Below, piece after piece: positions 7,072 to 15,743 of a stretch of DNA of 64,000 bases. How positions within the stretch are numbered: position 1 is the first letter of the stretch; each line of letters starts with the position of its first letter. The translations under genes and the position numbers were made by a program. Location of the stretch: positions 248,001 to 312,000 of the forward strand of contig JAEEVF010000001.1 of the NCBI GenBank assembly GCA_016290775.1, written 5' to 3'. The notes under the pieces were generated by a model. That model saw nothing but the letters and a program-made list of their open reading frames with translations, searched no databases and had not been told where the DNA came from. This stretch comes from Acetatifactor sp. Lineage in GTDB: Bacteria > Bacillota > Clostridia > Lachnospirales > Lachnospiraceae.

Positions 7072-8568
7072 ATGAAGACTGTTGAAATACTGGGCGCAAA
7101 CCGATTTGAAACTTATACGAAGACGCGTGAAGGCGATAGGGCGATCATCGTGCAGGACGGAAAGATCCTGCTTACACATGAATTAAATTCAGGCTGGTGG
7201 CTCATACCCGGCGGCGGACAGGAAGAGGGTGAGACGCCGGAGGATTGTGTTGTCCGTGAGGTCGAGGAAGAAACAGGGTACCTCGTCCGCCCGGCAAGAC
7301 GTTTCCTTTTCATGAATGAGTATTATGAAGAATATCATTATATGGGGTACTACTTTATTTGCGAAGTGACAGGAAAAGGTCAGATGAACCTGACCGACGT
7401 GGAAAAGCAACGCGGCCTGCAGTCGGAGTGGATCCCACTGCAGGATGCAATCGAGTTGTTTTCGAAACACGAGTCATATGCTCTCGAAAATGAAGAAAAA
7501 AGAGGTTCGTACCAGCGCGAATACACGGCGCTGAAAGAGTATATGAATCTCGCGCCGGAAAGCTCCGAGCGCCTGATCTATGAACGCTTCCCGGGGGTAA
7601 GCTGTGCATACAGGGATGCGGCCGGAAGAGAGACCTTAAAATATGACGGCATGGCCGATAGAGAAAACGGTATTCCAGTGGATGGAAATACGGTTTTCCC
7701 AGCCTGCTCGATATCAAAGTTTATCACTGGGATCACCGTGATGAGGCTTCAGGAACAGGGCCTGCTGAATATTGATGAACCTGTGAATCACTATCTTCAT
7801 CAGTGGAAGTTGCTCACCGCAGACGGAAAAGAAAGCGATGCGACGATAAGGTCGATCCTTAGTCACACCTCCGGGATCATGGATGGAGAGGATTCCTTTT
7901 ACGGACTCCGTCGTAATGATCCCGTGGTCAGTTTGTTGGATGTTCTGGAGGGCAGAACCGCGTATAACAAACGGCGCGCCATGTCGGAAAAGCAACCAGG
8001 AACGGAGTTTGAATACAGTGATGCAGGTTACTGTGTGTTGCAACTAATGATCCAGGAGATCACGCAATCAAGCTTTGAAGAAGTGGTTTCAAAAAATGTC
8101 TTTGAGCCACTTCATCTGAAAAGGACCTTCTTTGCTTCGCTCCAAAATTTGGAACTTCGGGAAAAAGACCAGAACATGGCGGCGGGATATGATGGCGAAG
8201 GTTCCCTGATCCCCGGGAAGTACCCGCAGATCCCTGATCTTGCGGCATCGGGTTTATGGAGCACGCCGTATGAACTGATGACGATCGCAAAAGAATTTAT
8301 CCAAGCGGCAAATGGCAGGAGCACTCTCCTAAGTAGCGGATCAACGCGGGAAATGATCAGTCCGGCAGAGAACTTTTCCTGGGTAGGCCTTGGCATATTC
8401 CTTCGCGGTGATGACACGCTGGTGTCGCAGGGCTGGGGAGAGAACGGCCAGTGCATGTTGAAAATGAATGCTGTCACGGGAGAGGTTTCCGTCGTGATGA
8501 CAAACCAAGATCCCGGAGCAGACCAGACCGAGTCAGGCGTGGAACGGCTAGCAGAGTTTTCCTCATAA
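7072..8568 (+). CDS. NUDIX hydrolase fused to beta-lactamase-type serine hydrolase
   Basis: A 498-residue two-domain protein. Residues about 20-150 form a NUDIX domain with the full box: G48, E54, R62-E63, E66-E67 and G69 within GGGQEEGETPEDCVVREV and the bases after it. Residues about 165-498 form a serine beta-lactamase/D-alanyl-carboxypeptidase-like (class C, LactB) domain with the nucleophile motif S213-I-S-K216, a YSDAGY segment in the YxN position and HTSG. There is no signal peptide or membrane segment, so both domains should be cytosolic, which is odd for a penicillin-binding fold and suggests an esterase or amidase activity on a small molecule. GGGAAGGG precedes the ATG. The reading frame is uninterrupted through the junction, so this is a fusion and not two genes. 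Substrates of both halves are unknown. Confidence 0.82.
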   Translation: MKTVEILGANRFETYTKTREGDRAIIVQDGKILLTHELNSGWWLIPGGGQEEGETPEDCVVREVEEETGYLVRPARRFLFMNEYYEEYHYMGYYFICEVTGKGQMNLTDVEKQRGLQSEWIPLQDAIELFSKHESYALENEEKRGSYQREYTALKEYMNLAPESSERLIYERFPGVSCAYRDAAGRETLKYDGMADRENGIPVDGNTVFPACSISKFITGITVMRLQEQGLLNIDEPVNHYLHQWKLLTADGKESDATIRSILSHTSGIMDGEDSFYGLRRNDPVVSLLDVLEGRTAYNKRRAMSEKQPGTEFEYSDAGYCVLQLMIQEITQSSFEEVVSKNVFEPLHLKRTFFASLQNLELREKDQNMAAGYDGEGSLIPGKYPQIPDLAASGLWSTPYELMTIAKEFIQAANGRSTLLSSGSTREMISPAENFSWVGLGIFLRGDDTLVSQGWGENGQCMLKMNAVTGEVSVVMTNQDPGADQTESGVERLAEFSS

Positions 8569-8656
8569 TATCCCGGACAAAATGGGACAGAAATTGACAG
8601 GATTTCTTTTGAGGCTTCGCGTAGAATGGAATCATCAAAGAGAAGGAGTGTGGCGG

Positions 8657-9547
8657 ATGGAGTGGATTACCTGCATACGGAAAGCGATTGATTACATGGA
8701 AGAGCATCTGGAAGACAACGTCAGTGCGCAGGACGTTGCCGAGCAGGTCTTTATGTCCTCATTCTTTTTCCAGAAGGGGTTTTCGCTGATGACCGGGTAC
8801 GGAATTTCGGAGTATATCAGAAACCGCAGATTGTACAAGGCGGCATTGGACCTTCAGAAAACGGATGAAAAGATCATCGATATCGCGCTGCGCTATTGCT
8901 ATGAAACGCCGGAAAGCTTTACCAAAGCCTTTTCGCGCTTTCATGGTGCGAGTCCCTCACAGGTGCGGGAAGGTGCGCCGATCAAAGCATTTCTTCCTCT
9001 GAAAATTGAAATTTCCATTCACGGAGGGAATAAGATGGATTACAAGATTAAAACTATGACTGGCTTTAAGATGATCGGGTTTTCAAGAGTATTTGACGGA
9101 GAGACTTCTTACGTAGAGATTCCAAAGTTTTGGGATGAGATCCGCGAAAAATATGCGAACAATGTCTGGAAGGGCAATGCTCCTGCAAATGCGATTGAAA
9201 AGGCAATTGTAGATAACAGCATCGGTGAGTATGGTGTTTGTCTTGATGACATATGTGGCGGCAGCGGGAGCTTTCGATATATCATCGCAGGTATATACAA
9301 GGGCGGCGAAGTGCCTGAAGGCATGACTGTTTGTGAACTTCCTGATTTTGACTGGGCGATCTTCGATTGCTACGGTCCGTGCCCCAAAGCACTTCAAGAC
9401 GTGAACACAAAGATCTTTAAGGAGTGGATGCCGGGAAATCCTGATTTTGAGTTCCCAGGCCGGGCAAACATTGAGTGGTATGGTGAAGAGGATCCTAGTT
9501 CTCCGGATTATCACAGCGCAATCTGGATTCCCGTAAAGAAGAAATAA
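8657..9547 (+). CDS. AraC-family regulator with GyrI-like effector-binding domain
   Basis: A 296-residue protein. Residues 1-105 form an AraC-type double helix-turn-helix (DNVSAQDVAEQVFMSSFFFQ for the first helix pair; RRLYKAALDL and IALRYCYETPESFTKAFSR for the second). Residues about 130-296 form an integron-associated/GyrI-like effector-binding domain beginning MDYKIKTMTGFKMIGFSR. This layout is that of small-molecule sensors such as Rob or BltR relatives. The frame is open upstream to 8582, but GAGAAGGAG ends shortly before the ATG at 8657 and the DNA-binding domain starts there, so 8657 is preferred. It heads a run of accessory genes (9567-11999) that it may control. Confidence 0.85.
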   Translation: MEWITCIRKAIDYMEEHLEDNVSAQDVAEQVFMSSFFFQKGFSLMTGYGISEYIRNRRLYKAALDLQKTDEKIIDIALRYCYETPESFTKAFSRFHGASPSQVREGAPIKAFLPLKIEISIHGGNKMDYKIKTMTGFKMIGFSRVFDGETSYVEIPKFWDEIREKYANNVWKGNAPANAIEKAIVDNSIGEYGVCLDDICGGSGSFRYIIAGIYKGGEVPEGMTVCELPDFDWAIFDCYGPCPKALQDVNTKIFKEWMPGNPDFEFPGRANIEWYGEEDPSSPDYHSAIWIPVKKK

Positions 9548-9566
9548 TTCGGAGGGAGGCGAAAGA

Positions 9567-10439
9567 ATGGATCAAATCATATTGGATTGGCTTTTGGAAG
9601 AGAAGAATCCGGAAATGCGGCTTCGGACGCTGAAAGAATACATGAAGCTGCCGGAAGACGACGAGCGTGTTGTGAACTGCAAAAAAGAACTGCTTGATAG
9701 CAAAGTATATGAGCGCGGCCTTAAGAAGCTGAAGAAAGATAAGCCATGGGACAAGTATGACGCGATCATGGCTTTCGCCGAATGGGGACTGACAAGGGAT
9801 GATATCGGAAAGGATATCGACGACGAGGTGTTCGCCCTGATCGAAAGCACGGGTTTCAAAATGCTGTGTGGCGAGCCGCTTCTTCTGAGAAACCTTGTTA
9901 AGTTGGGATATGGTACGGAAGATATCGTTAAGAAGGAGATTGATTCCGTTCTTAATCTTATCAAAGATGATGGAGGCTTTGGATGCATCAGCACCAACAA
10001 GAAGATAAATGATCCAAGGAAGCCTCATAAGAGCTGTGCGCGACTGACGGTGGAATACCTGCTTTTGGTGGCGGAGCTGCATTTGCAGGGACAAAAATCA
10101 GCGTGTGAAGATGCTCTGGTGCATTATTTCACTAAGCGAAACATTTTCTATCGAACGGACGATATGAAAACGCCTATGGTAGACGTGATGCTGAGCACCT
10201 TCTATCCCCCTGATCCCATCAAGATCGGTGCGCATCAGATTGTTTACGCTCTGCGCGCATTGGGGTGCGAGCCGAAATCAGAAGCAATGCAGGCAGGCTA
10301 CAAGGTGCTGGATCAGCATAGGCTGGAGAACGGAAGGTATGTGCTGACTGCATCTAAGAGCGTACCGGCATTCAAGGCCGGAAACATCGGGGAAGAGAAC
10401 AAGTGGGTAACGCTATATGCGTATATGGCGCAGGAGTAA
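9567..10439 (+). CDS. Alpha/alpha-toroid-like (prenyltransferase/terpene-cyclase fold) protein, function unknown
   Basis: A 290-residue, probably cytosolic protein with no signal peptide. It is almost entirely helical by composition, and it contains the QW-like phrase DDGGFGC near residue 135 and a later ENGRYVLT, both reminiscent of the repeat turns of squalene-cyclase and protein prenyltransferase toroids. Relatives in Firmicutes are often carried as hypothetical or prenyltransferase-like proteins; I do not see the DxDD or zinc-ligand motifs needed for those activities, so no enzyme function should be assumed. GGAGGGAGG lies before the ATG and the gene starts 19 bases after the AraC-type regulator, implying co-transcription. 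Confidence 0.55.
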   Translation: MDQIILDWLLEEKNPEMRLRTLKEYMKLPEDDERVVNCKKELLDSKVYERGLKKLKKDKPWDKYDAIMAFAEWGLTRDDIGKDIDDEVFALIESTGFKMLCGEPLLLRNLVKLGYGTEDIVKKEIDSVLNLIKDDGGFGCISTNKKINDPRKPHKSCARLTVEYLLLVAELHLQGQKSACEDALVHYFTKRNIFYRTDDMKTPMVDVMLSTFYPPDPIKIGAHQIVYALRALGCEPKSEAMQAGYKVLDQHRLENGRYVLTASKSVPAFKAGNIGEENKWVTLYAYMAQE

Positions 10440-10551
10440 GGAGAAGAGCTGGACTATGAAGATATCGAAGACGCCGCAGAATGCCTGATCCATGGCATTC
10501 CCTTTGCGGGGATTGGACAGTAGATTCCTGGACTTAAAGGAGCGTACACAC

Positions 10552-11241
10552 ATGGATAAAGAATGGGCGGAAAAGAATAAGGAAGTACAGGCGCTTTTGT
10601 CGAAAGAAGCGACATTCAAGGATGCAATCCGGAAATTGATCGAATTTAGAGAGGAAATGTTGAGCGAGATCAAACGGATGGTGGAAGCATATCCAACGGA
10701 GGCTTTTTCCATGATGCCTTTTGCGGGTGCCGACGGATACCACGGCAAGACGCTTGCATATTCCATATGGCATATCTTTCGGATAGAAGATATTGTAGCT
10801 CATGAGATGATCGCGGAGGATGAGCAGATCCTGTTTCGGAAAGGGTTCCTTAAAAAGACCGCGTCTCCGATCATCACAACTGGGAATGAACTTGAAGGAG
10901 ATGAGATTGCCGAGTTTTCGAAAAAACTGAATGTGAGAGAAGTCTATCATTATGCAAAGGCCGTTAAGGAAGCAACGGATCAAATTCTTTTGCAACTACA
11001 GTACAAAGATTTGAAGAGAATGTTCACGGATGAAACAAAGCAGAAGCTGATCAAAAGCAAATGCGTCAGCGAAGATGAGAACGCATTCTGGCTGATCGAT
11101 TATTGGTGCGGTAAGGATATCAAAGGACTGATCAAGATGCCTTTCTCACGCCATTGGATCATGCATGTCGAAGCGATGAGACGCATTGAGAATCGGCTTA
11201 GCAAGCTTGTCGGAAAAGGAGAGAATTCTGACGTAAAATGA
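10552..11241 (+). CDS. DinB-like four-helix-bundle protein
   Basis: A 229-residue protein resembling the DinB/YfiT superfamily, which are four-helix bundles that bind a metal through three histidines and include thiol-dependent transferases. Candidate ligands are the histidine in KTLAYSIWHIFRIED and the pair in PFSRHWIMHVEAM near the C-terminus. AAAGGAG upstream of the ATG at 10552 selects this start over the open frame extending to 10492. Its last four bases overlap the GNAT gene (ATGA), so the two are translationally coupled. Substrate and physiological role are not known. Confidence 0.7.
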   Translation: MDKEWAEKNKEVQALLSKEATFKDAIRKLIEFREEMLSEIKRMVEAYPTEAFSMMPFAGADGYHGKTLAYSIWHIFRIEDIVAHEMIAEDEQILFRKGFLKKTASPIITTGNELEGDEIAEFSKKLNVREVYHYAKAVKEATDQILLQLQYKDLKRMFTDETKQKLIKSKCVSEDENAFWLIDYWCGKDIKGLIKMPFSRHWIMHVEAMRRIENRLSKLVGKGENSDVK

Positions 11242-11999
11242 TCTGCGAATTATCGGATGTATCAAAAGTAGCATATCTTTTTGAAGGCTGGCAGGAGACG
11301 CTGATTACCTCCTGCCTTCAAAACGTTATGGGCAAAATCTATGTTTCCGATCTGGAGTCGCCGAAGTCTGCGATGGCCTATGTCGGCTGTTTTGCTTTTT
11401 ATGCAGGCGTGCCCGATAAAGAGCTGGTTAGGAATAAGCCAAATGGTTTTGTGATCATGACGCCGCAGAACAAAGAATGGGAAGCTTGCATTGAAGTTTG
11501 CTTTCCGACGGCAAAGAAAGTCACCAGGTACGCCATCAAAAAGGACACCAAATTTGATCAGGCTTATTTGAGAAGCTTGATCAAGAATTTACCTGACGGA
11601 TATGAACTAAAAGAGATTGATGGGGAAATCTATGACATGTGCCTTCCAGATCCAGTGACGAGGGATTTTGTTTCGTCTTTTGAGAGCAAAGAGAAGTATC
11701 TCGAGATCGGGAGAGGAATGGTTATCCTGAAATCCGGCAGGATCGTGGCTGGTGCATCCTCCTATACGAGGTACAGGGAAGGGATCGAGATCGAGGTGGA
11801 TACGGTAGAGCAGGAGCGCAGGAAAGGCCTTGCGACGATCGCCTGTGCCGCATTGATCTTACGATGCCTTGAGGAAGGATTATACCCAAGCTGGGACGCA
11901 CAGAATATGCATTCGGTGCATCTGGCGGAAAAGCTGGGATATGAATTTGATCATGAATACACGGCATATGAAGTATCAGCCGAAGAAAGGACACATTAA
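11238..11999 (+). CDS. GNAT-family N-acetyltransferase
   Basis: A 253-residue acetyltransferase of the GNAT fold. The acetyl-CoA region is in the C-terminal half: the beta4 strand IEIEVDTVEQERRKGLA contains the R/Q-x-x-G-x-A type loop (QERRKGLA), followed by the helix ATIACAALILRCLEEG and the strand 5 segment PSWDAQNMHSVHLAEKLGY. The N-terminal 130 residues match the extended GNAT_acetyltran type (Pfam PF12746 in layout) rather than the minimal fold. Start overlaps the stop of the DinB-like gene. The acceptor is unknown. Confidence 0.8.
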   Translation: MICELSDVSKVAYLFEGWQETLITSCLQNVMGKIYVSDLESPKSAMAYVGCFAFYAGVPDKELVRNKPNGFVIMTPQNKEWEACIEVCFPTAKKVTRYAIKKDTKFDQAYLRSLIKNLPDGYELKEIDGEIYDMCLPDPVTRDFVSSFESKEKYLEIGRGMVILKSGRIVAGASSYTRYREGIEIEVDTVEQERRKGLATIACAALILRCLEEGLYPSWDAQNMHSVHLAEKLGYEFDHEYTAYEVSAEERTH

Positions 12000-12005
12000 A
12001 ACGCT

Positions 12006-13145
12006 ATGGAAGAACAAAACAAAGACATTGCCATTCTTTCGGAAAACAGAGAAAAAGTGATCGTAAAAACAAGTATTATCGGCATCCTGACGAATCTGTT
12101 TTTGGTGGGATTCAAGGCATTTGTCGGGCTGATGTCAGGCTCGATCGCCGTGATCCTGGATGCAGTCAACAATCTTTCTGATGCCCTTTCGTCGGTAGTC
12201 ACGATCATCGGCACCAAGCTAGGTGCGAAAAAGCCTGATAAAAAGCATCCGCTGGGCTATGGAAGGATTGAGTACCTTAGCTCCATGATCGTTGCGGCAC
12301 TAGTGCTTTACGCGGGTCTCACGGCATTGGTGGAATCGGTCAAGAAGATCATAAAGCCGCAGGCAGCAGATTATAATGCAACTGCGATCATCATTATTTC
12401 GGTGGCGATCGTTGTAAAGCTTTTGCTTGGGACCTACGTGAAGCATCAGGGCAAAAAGGTCAACTCCGGTGCCCTTGCCGCGTCGGGATCCGATGCACTG
12501 TTTGACGCGATCTTGTCCTCGTCCGTTCTTGCATCCGCAATCGTGTTTTTGATCTTTCACGTTTCCCTGGAAGCCTATGTCGGCGTCGTGATCTCTGCAT
12601 TCATCATTAAGGCGGGCATCGAAATGATGATTGAAACCCTAAATGACATTATCGGAAAGCGCGCGGATGCAGACATGAGCAAGGAACTCAAGCGCACCAT
12701 CTGTGAGGTGGAAGGGGTGCGCGGCGCTTATGACGTCACGTTGTTTGACTATGGTCCGAACAAATATTACGGATCCGTTCACGTGGAGCTTCCGGACACC
12801 ATGAGAGTGGATGAAGTCGATAAGATCACCCGCAAGGTGCAGGCGCACGTATATCAAAAGATGGGCATCATCCTGACGGGCATCGGCATTTATTCGCATA
12901 ACACTTCTGATGACGAGGCGGCCAAGATGCGCAACGCGATCCAGGGAGCTGTCCTGTCCCATGATTTTGCGTTGCAGATGCACGGCTTTTATGCCGACGT
13001 CGAGAACAAAACCATTCGCTTTGACGTGGTCATCAGTTTTAACGTTGACAGGAAGGAAGCGCTGGAGACGCTATATGCGGACGTCCGCGCGCTATATCCT
13101 GAGTTCGAGATTGTGATCGCACCTGACATCGACGTAACGGATTAA
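12006..13145 (+). CDS. Cation diffusion facilitator (CDF) metal transporter
   Basis: A 379-residue CDF exporter of divalent metals (Zn, Fe, Mn or similar) acting by proton antiport in the cytoplasmic membrane. Six membrane segments occupy about residues 20-215. Metal-site motifs are visible in TM2 (DAVNNLSDALS) and TM5 (SDALFDAILSS). The family signature GYGRIEYLSS sits between TM2 and TM3. Residues about 220-300 form the usual cytosolic ferredoxin-like dimer domain, and about 75 further residues form a second, ferredoxin-like extension seen in longer Firmicutes members. It starts 6 bases after the GNAT gene. Metal identity cannot be told by eye: TM2 has N where Zn transporters commonly have H or D. 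Confidence 0.87.
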   Translation: MEEQNKDIAILSENREKVIVKTSIIGILTNLFLVGFKAFVGLMSGSIAVILDAVNNLSDALSSVVTIIGTKLGAKKPDKKHPLGYGRIEYLSSMIVAALVLYAGLTALVESVKKIIKPQAADYNATAIIIISVAIVVKLLLGTYVKHQGKKVNSGALAASGSDALFDAILSSSVLASAIVFLIFHVSLEAYVGVVISAFIIKAGIEMMIETLNDIIGKRADADMSKELKRTICEVEGVRGAYDVTLFDYGPNKYYGSVHVELPDTMRVDEVDKITRKVQAHVYQKMGIILTGIGIYSHNTSDDEAAKMRNAIQGAVLSHDFALQMHGFYADVENKTIRFDVVISFNVDRKEALETLYADVRALYPEFEIVIAPDIDVTD

Positions 13146-13161
13146 GACGGTTTCAAAAGTA

Positions 13162-13190
13162 TTGCAAATAATGCTTTATTATGCTAAAGT
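13162..13190 (+). promoter_or_regulatory. Candidate promoter of iorAB
   Basis: TTGCAA at 13162-13167, a 17-base spacer and TAAAGT at 13185-13190, about 48 bases before the iorA start in a 92-base gap. Confidence 0.45.
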
Positions 13191-13237
13191 ATTACTTGGC
13201 TTTATGCTGAAATCGTATGGTTATGGATGGTGTTTAG

Positions 13238-15085
13238 ATGCACAAAGAGTTTATGATGGGAAATGAGGCGATCGCGCTTGGTGCCATGGCAGCAGGCGTG
13301 AATCTGGTGGCGGGATATCCCGGGACGCCGTCGACGGAGGTGCTTGAGACGATCGCGAAGCGCAATCCAGGCAATGTTTACGTGGAGTGGTCCATTAACG
13401 AGAAGGCTGGCATGGAAGTGGCAGCAGGCGCGGCATATGCAGGCGCCAGGACGCTTGTGACCATGAAGCAGGTGGGATTGAACGTGGCCTCTGACCCTTT
13501 GATGAGCCTGGAATACATTGGCGTCAAGGGCGGCATGGTGGTTCTCGTGGCAGATGATCCTGGGCCCATTTCTTCTCAGACGGAGCAGGATACCAGGACC
13601 TTTGGCATGTTTTCAAAGGTGCCGGTGTTTGATCCCTGTTCCGTGAGTGATGCTTATGAAATGATCCAGGAGGCCTTTGAGGTTTCGGAAAAGTACGGAA
13701 CGCCCGTGATCTTCCGCGCGACGACGCGTGTCGATCACGGCTATGAAGCGTTGGAAATAAAGGATCCTGAGGAATACGTAAAGAATGTACCGGAGGGTTT
13801 TGTGAAAGATCCGTCAAGATGGGTGATCTTTCCAAAACTGTCCGTCAAAAATCATGCCCTGATCGAAAAGAGGAACGTGGAACTTGCGGACGTGTTTTCA
13901 GAGTATTCCAGAAACGTGATCCTGAAGGAGAAGCAGCCTTGCAGGAAGGGTATTGCAACCCATGGCGCGAACTTTGGTTACATACAGGATGCGTGCAAGG
14001 AAAGGAATCTTCGGATCCTTCGCGTGGCGACGCCATTCCCCTTCCCGGAGAAGTTGGCACGTGAATTCTTGGAAGGCCTTGACGAAGTACTTTGCGTAGA
14101 GGAACTGGATCCCGTGATCGAGCGGGCTTTGATCTATGTTTGCGGAAAGTATGGCCTGAATGTTAAGATCCGCGGGAAAAAGACGGGAGACATCCCTCCG
14201 TCCGGTGAAAACACGCTGGAGATCGTGGACGCTGCAATCGCACGGATGGTGGGAGAGCAAAAGGCACCCAAAGAAGATGCGCAGGCCGCGCCGCCCGCGC
14301 TTCCCGTGCGTCCTCCGGTGCTTTGCGCAGGCTGTCCTCACAGAGCTTCTTTTTATGCAGTAAAGGTTGCCATGAAAGGGCAAAAGACCATATATTGCGG
14401 TGACATCGGATGCTATACCCTCGGCAACGCACAGCCCCTCGACATGTGCGACACCTGTCTTTGCATGGGCGCAGGCATTGGCATTGCGCAGGGGGTATCC
14501 CATACCGAGCCTGACACGAAATGCTTTGCTTTTGTCGGCGATTCCACGTTCTTTGCGTCGGGCATTACGGAAACCATCAATGCGTTTTATAATCAGGCGG
14601 ATCTGACACTTGTGATACTCGACAATTCCACCACGGCCATGACGGGACATCAGCCGCATCCCGGAACGGGACGGACGGTCATGGGACAGGCCGTGGAAAA
14701 GGTCAACATGGAAAAGGTGTTACGCGCCATTGGTCTAGAGATCGTTGAAACCATCGATCCGCTGGATCACAAATTGAGCGTGGAGACGGTAAAGCGGGTT
14801 GCCGCAGCGCCTGGCGTGAAGGCGATCATTTTCCGCTCACCCTGTATCGCTCTGACCAAGCCGGTCGGTCGCTTGGCAGTCGATCCAGATAAATGCATTG
14901 CCTGCGGAAAGTGCATCCGCGAGCTTGGATGCCCTGCCCTGATCCTTGGAGAGGACGGGAAAAAGGCCAAGATCGATACGTCGCTTTGCACGGGCTGTAC
15001 CCTTTGCGAGCAGCTCTGCCCCGTGTCCGCCATCAGCGGCGGAAGCAAGAATGACACGGCAAAGGAGGGCAAGGCGAATGAATAA
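13238..15085 (+). CDS. iorA: Indolepyruvate:ferredoxin oxidoreductase, alpha subunit
   Basis: A 615-residue IorA subunit. Together with IorB it oxidatively decarboxylates arylpyruvates (from Trp, Phe, Tyr) to aryl-acetyl-CoA with thiamine diphosphate, reducing ferredoxin in the cytosol. The N-terminal pyrimidine-binding domain starts with GNEAIALGAMAAGVNLVAGYPGTPSTE. The CAGCPHRASFYA motif near residue 368 begins the ThDP pyrophosphate domain, which has GDIGCYTLG and GDSTFFASGITETINAFYN. The last 65 residues hold two [4Fe-4S] sites: CIACGKC...C and CTGCTLCEQLC. Length matches the family (about 590-630). The frame overlaps iorB by 8 bases. Only a weak ribosome site precedes the ATG. Confidence 0.95.
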   Translation: MHKEFMMGNEAIALGAMAAGVNLVAGYPGTPSTEVLETIAKRNPGNVYVEWSINEKAGMEVAAGAAYAGARTLVTMKQVGLNVASDPLMSLEYIGVKGGMVVLVADDPGPISSQTEQDTRTFGMFSKVPVFDPCSVSDAYEMIQEAFEVSEKYGTPVIFRATTRVDHGYEALEIKDPEEYVKNVPEGFVKDPSRWVIFPKLSVKNHALIEKRNVELADVFSEYSRNVILKEKQPCRKGIATHGANFGYIQDACKERNLRILRVATPFPFPEKLAREFLEGLDEVLCVEELDPVIERALIYVCGKYGLNVKIRGKKTGDIPPSGENTLEIVDAAIARMVGEQKAPKEDAQAAPPALPVRPPVLCAGCPHRASFYAVKVAMKGQKTIYCGDIGCYTLGNAQPLDMCDTCLCMGAGIGIAQGVSHTEPDTKCFAFVGDSTFFASGITETINAFYNQADLTLVILDNSTTAMTGHQPHPGTGRTVMGQAVEKVNMEKVLRAIGLEIVETIDPLDHKLSVETVKRVAAAPGVKAIIFRSPCIALTKPVGRLAVDPDKCIACGKCIRELGCPALILGEDGKKAKIDTSLCTGCTLCEQLCPVSAISGGSKNDTAKEGKANE

Positions 15086-15647
15086 GAATATCATCCTTTG
15101 CGGCGTCGGAGGGCAGGGAACCATCCTTGCATCGCGCCTGATCGCCTCTGCGGCCATGAAAAAGAACCTTCCCATCAAAACGGCTGAAACCATTGGCATG
15201 GCGCAGCGCGGCGGCAGCGTTTTCAGTCACCTTCGAATCGGTGAGGCTAATACGCCCCTGATCGCAAAAGGCCAGGCGGATCTCATCATTGCTTTTGAGC
15301 CTGGCGAAGCCGTGCGCCAGCTTCCTTTCCTTCGGGAAGGCGGCGCAGTGGTCGTGAGCAAGCGCCCCGTGATGCCCGTGAGTGCCATGATCGGCAAGTC
15401 AGTATATGATGCCGAGGCCATGCTGGATTACCTCAAGGCAAACGTGAAGAACTTGACCATCGTGGACGCTGACAAGGCGGCCAAGGAGCTGGGCTTAGCC
15501 AAGACACTCAATGTCGTTTTGCTTGGCGCAGCCCTTCGAAGCGGAGCACTCGGCCTGTCTGCTGAAGACATCGAGTCAGCCATGCGCGAGCGCATCCCCG
15601 CAAAGCTCCTCGACCTTAATCTGCGATCACTAAGTTGGGTTAACTAG
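15078..15647 (+). CDS. iorB: Indolepyruvate:ferredoxin oxidoreductase, beta subunit
   Basis: A 189-residue gamma/beta-type 2-oxoacid:ferredoxin oxidoreductase subunit that completes the IorAB enzyme. It begins NKNIILCGVGGQGTILASRL, the glycine-rich CoA/nucleotide loop of the POR catalytic domain, followed by TAETIGMAQRGGSVFSHLR. AAAGGAGG at 15061-15068, inside the end of iorA, sets the ATG at 15078 even though the frame is open back to 14946. The 8-base overlap with iorA indicates translational coupling and equal stoichiometry. Confidence 0.94.
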   Translation: MNKNIILCGVGGQGTILASRLIASAAMKKNLPIKTAETIGMAQRGGSVFSHLRIGEANTPLIAKGQADLIIAFEPGEAVRQLPFLREGGAVVVSKRPVMPVSAMIGKSVYDAEAMLDYLKANVKNLTIVDADKAAKELGLAKTLNVVLLGAALRSGALGLSAEDIESAMRERIPAKLLDLNLRSLSWVN

Positions 15648-15684
15648 CCGTTCCAAGGATGACCCATCTGTCAGACACGAAAAT

Positions 15685-15712
15685 TTTAATAAAAAAAAAG
15701 CAGTTTATTAAA
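15685..15712 (+). repeat. AT-only inverted repeat upstream of paaK
   Basis: TTTAATAAA at 15685-15693 and TTTATTAAA at 15704-15712 are exact reverse complements separated by 10 bases. A regulator site is possible; as an RNA hairpin it would be weak and has no terminator-like T run. Confidence 0.4.
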
Positions 15713-15743
15713 TCCATAAAGACGAAAAGGAGAATATCTCACC

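Noticed and set aside
6975..7085. Short frame of about 36 codons starting ATGACAATCGAAAGC, overlapping rlmD and the NUDIX fusion gene.
   Set aside because: Overlaps both neighbours, has no convincing ribosome site and no recognisable domain; most likely chance.
8594..8627. TTGACA at 8594 and TAGAAT at 8622 before the AraC-type gene.
   Set aside because: The spacer is 22 bases, too long for a normal sigma-A promoter. It could be an activator-stretched promoter, but I cannot support that from one site.
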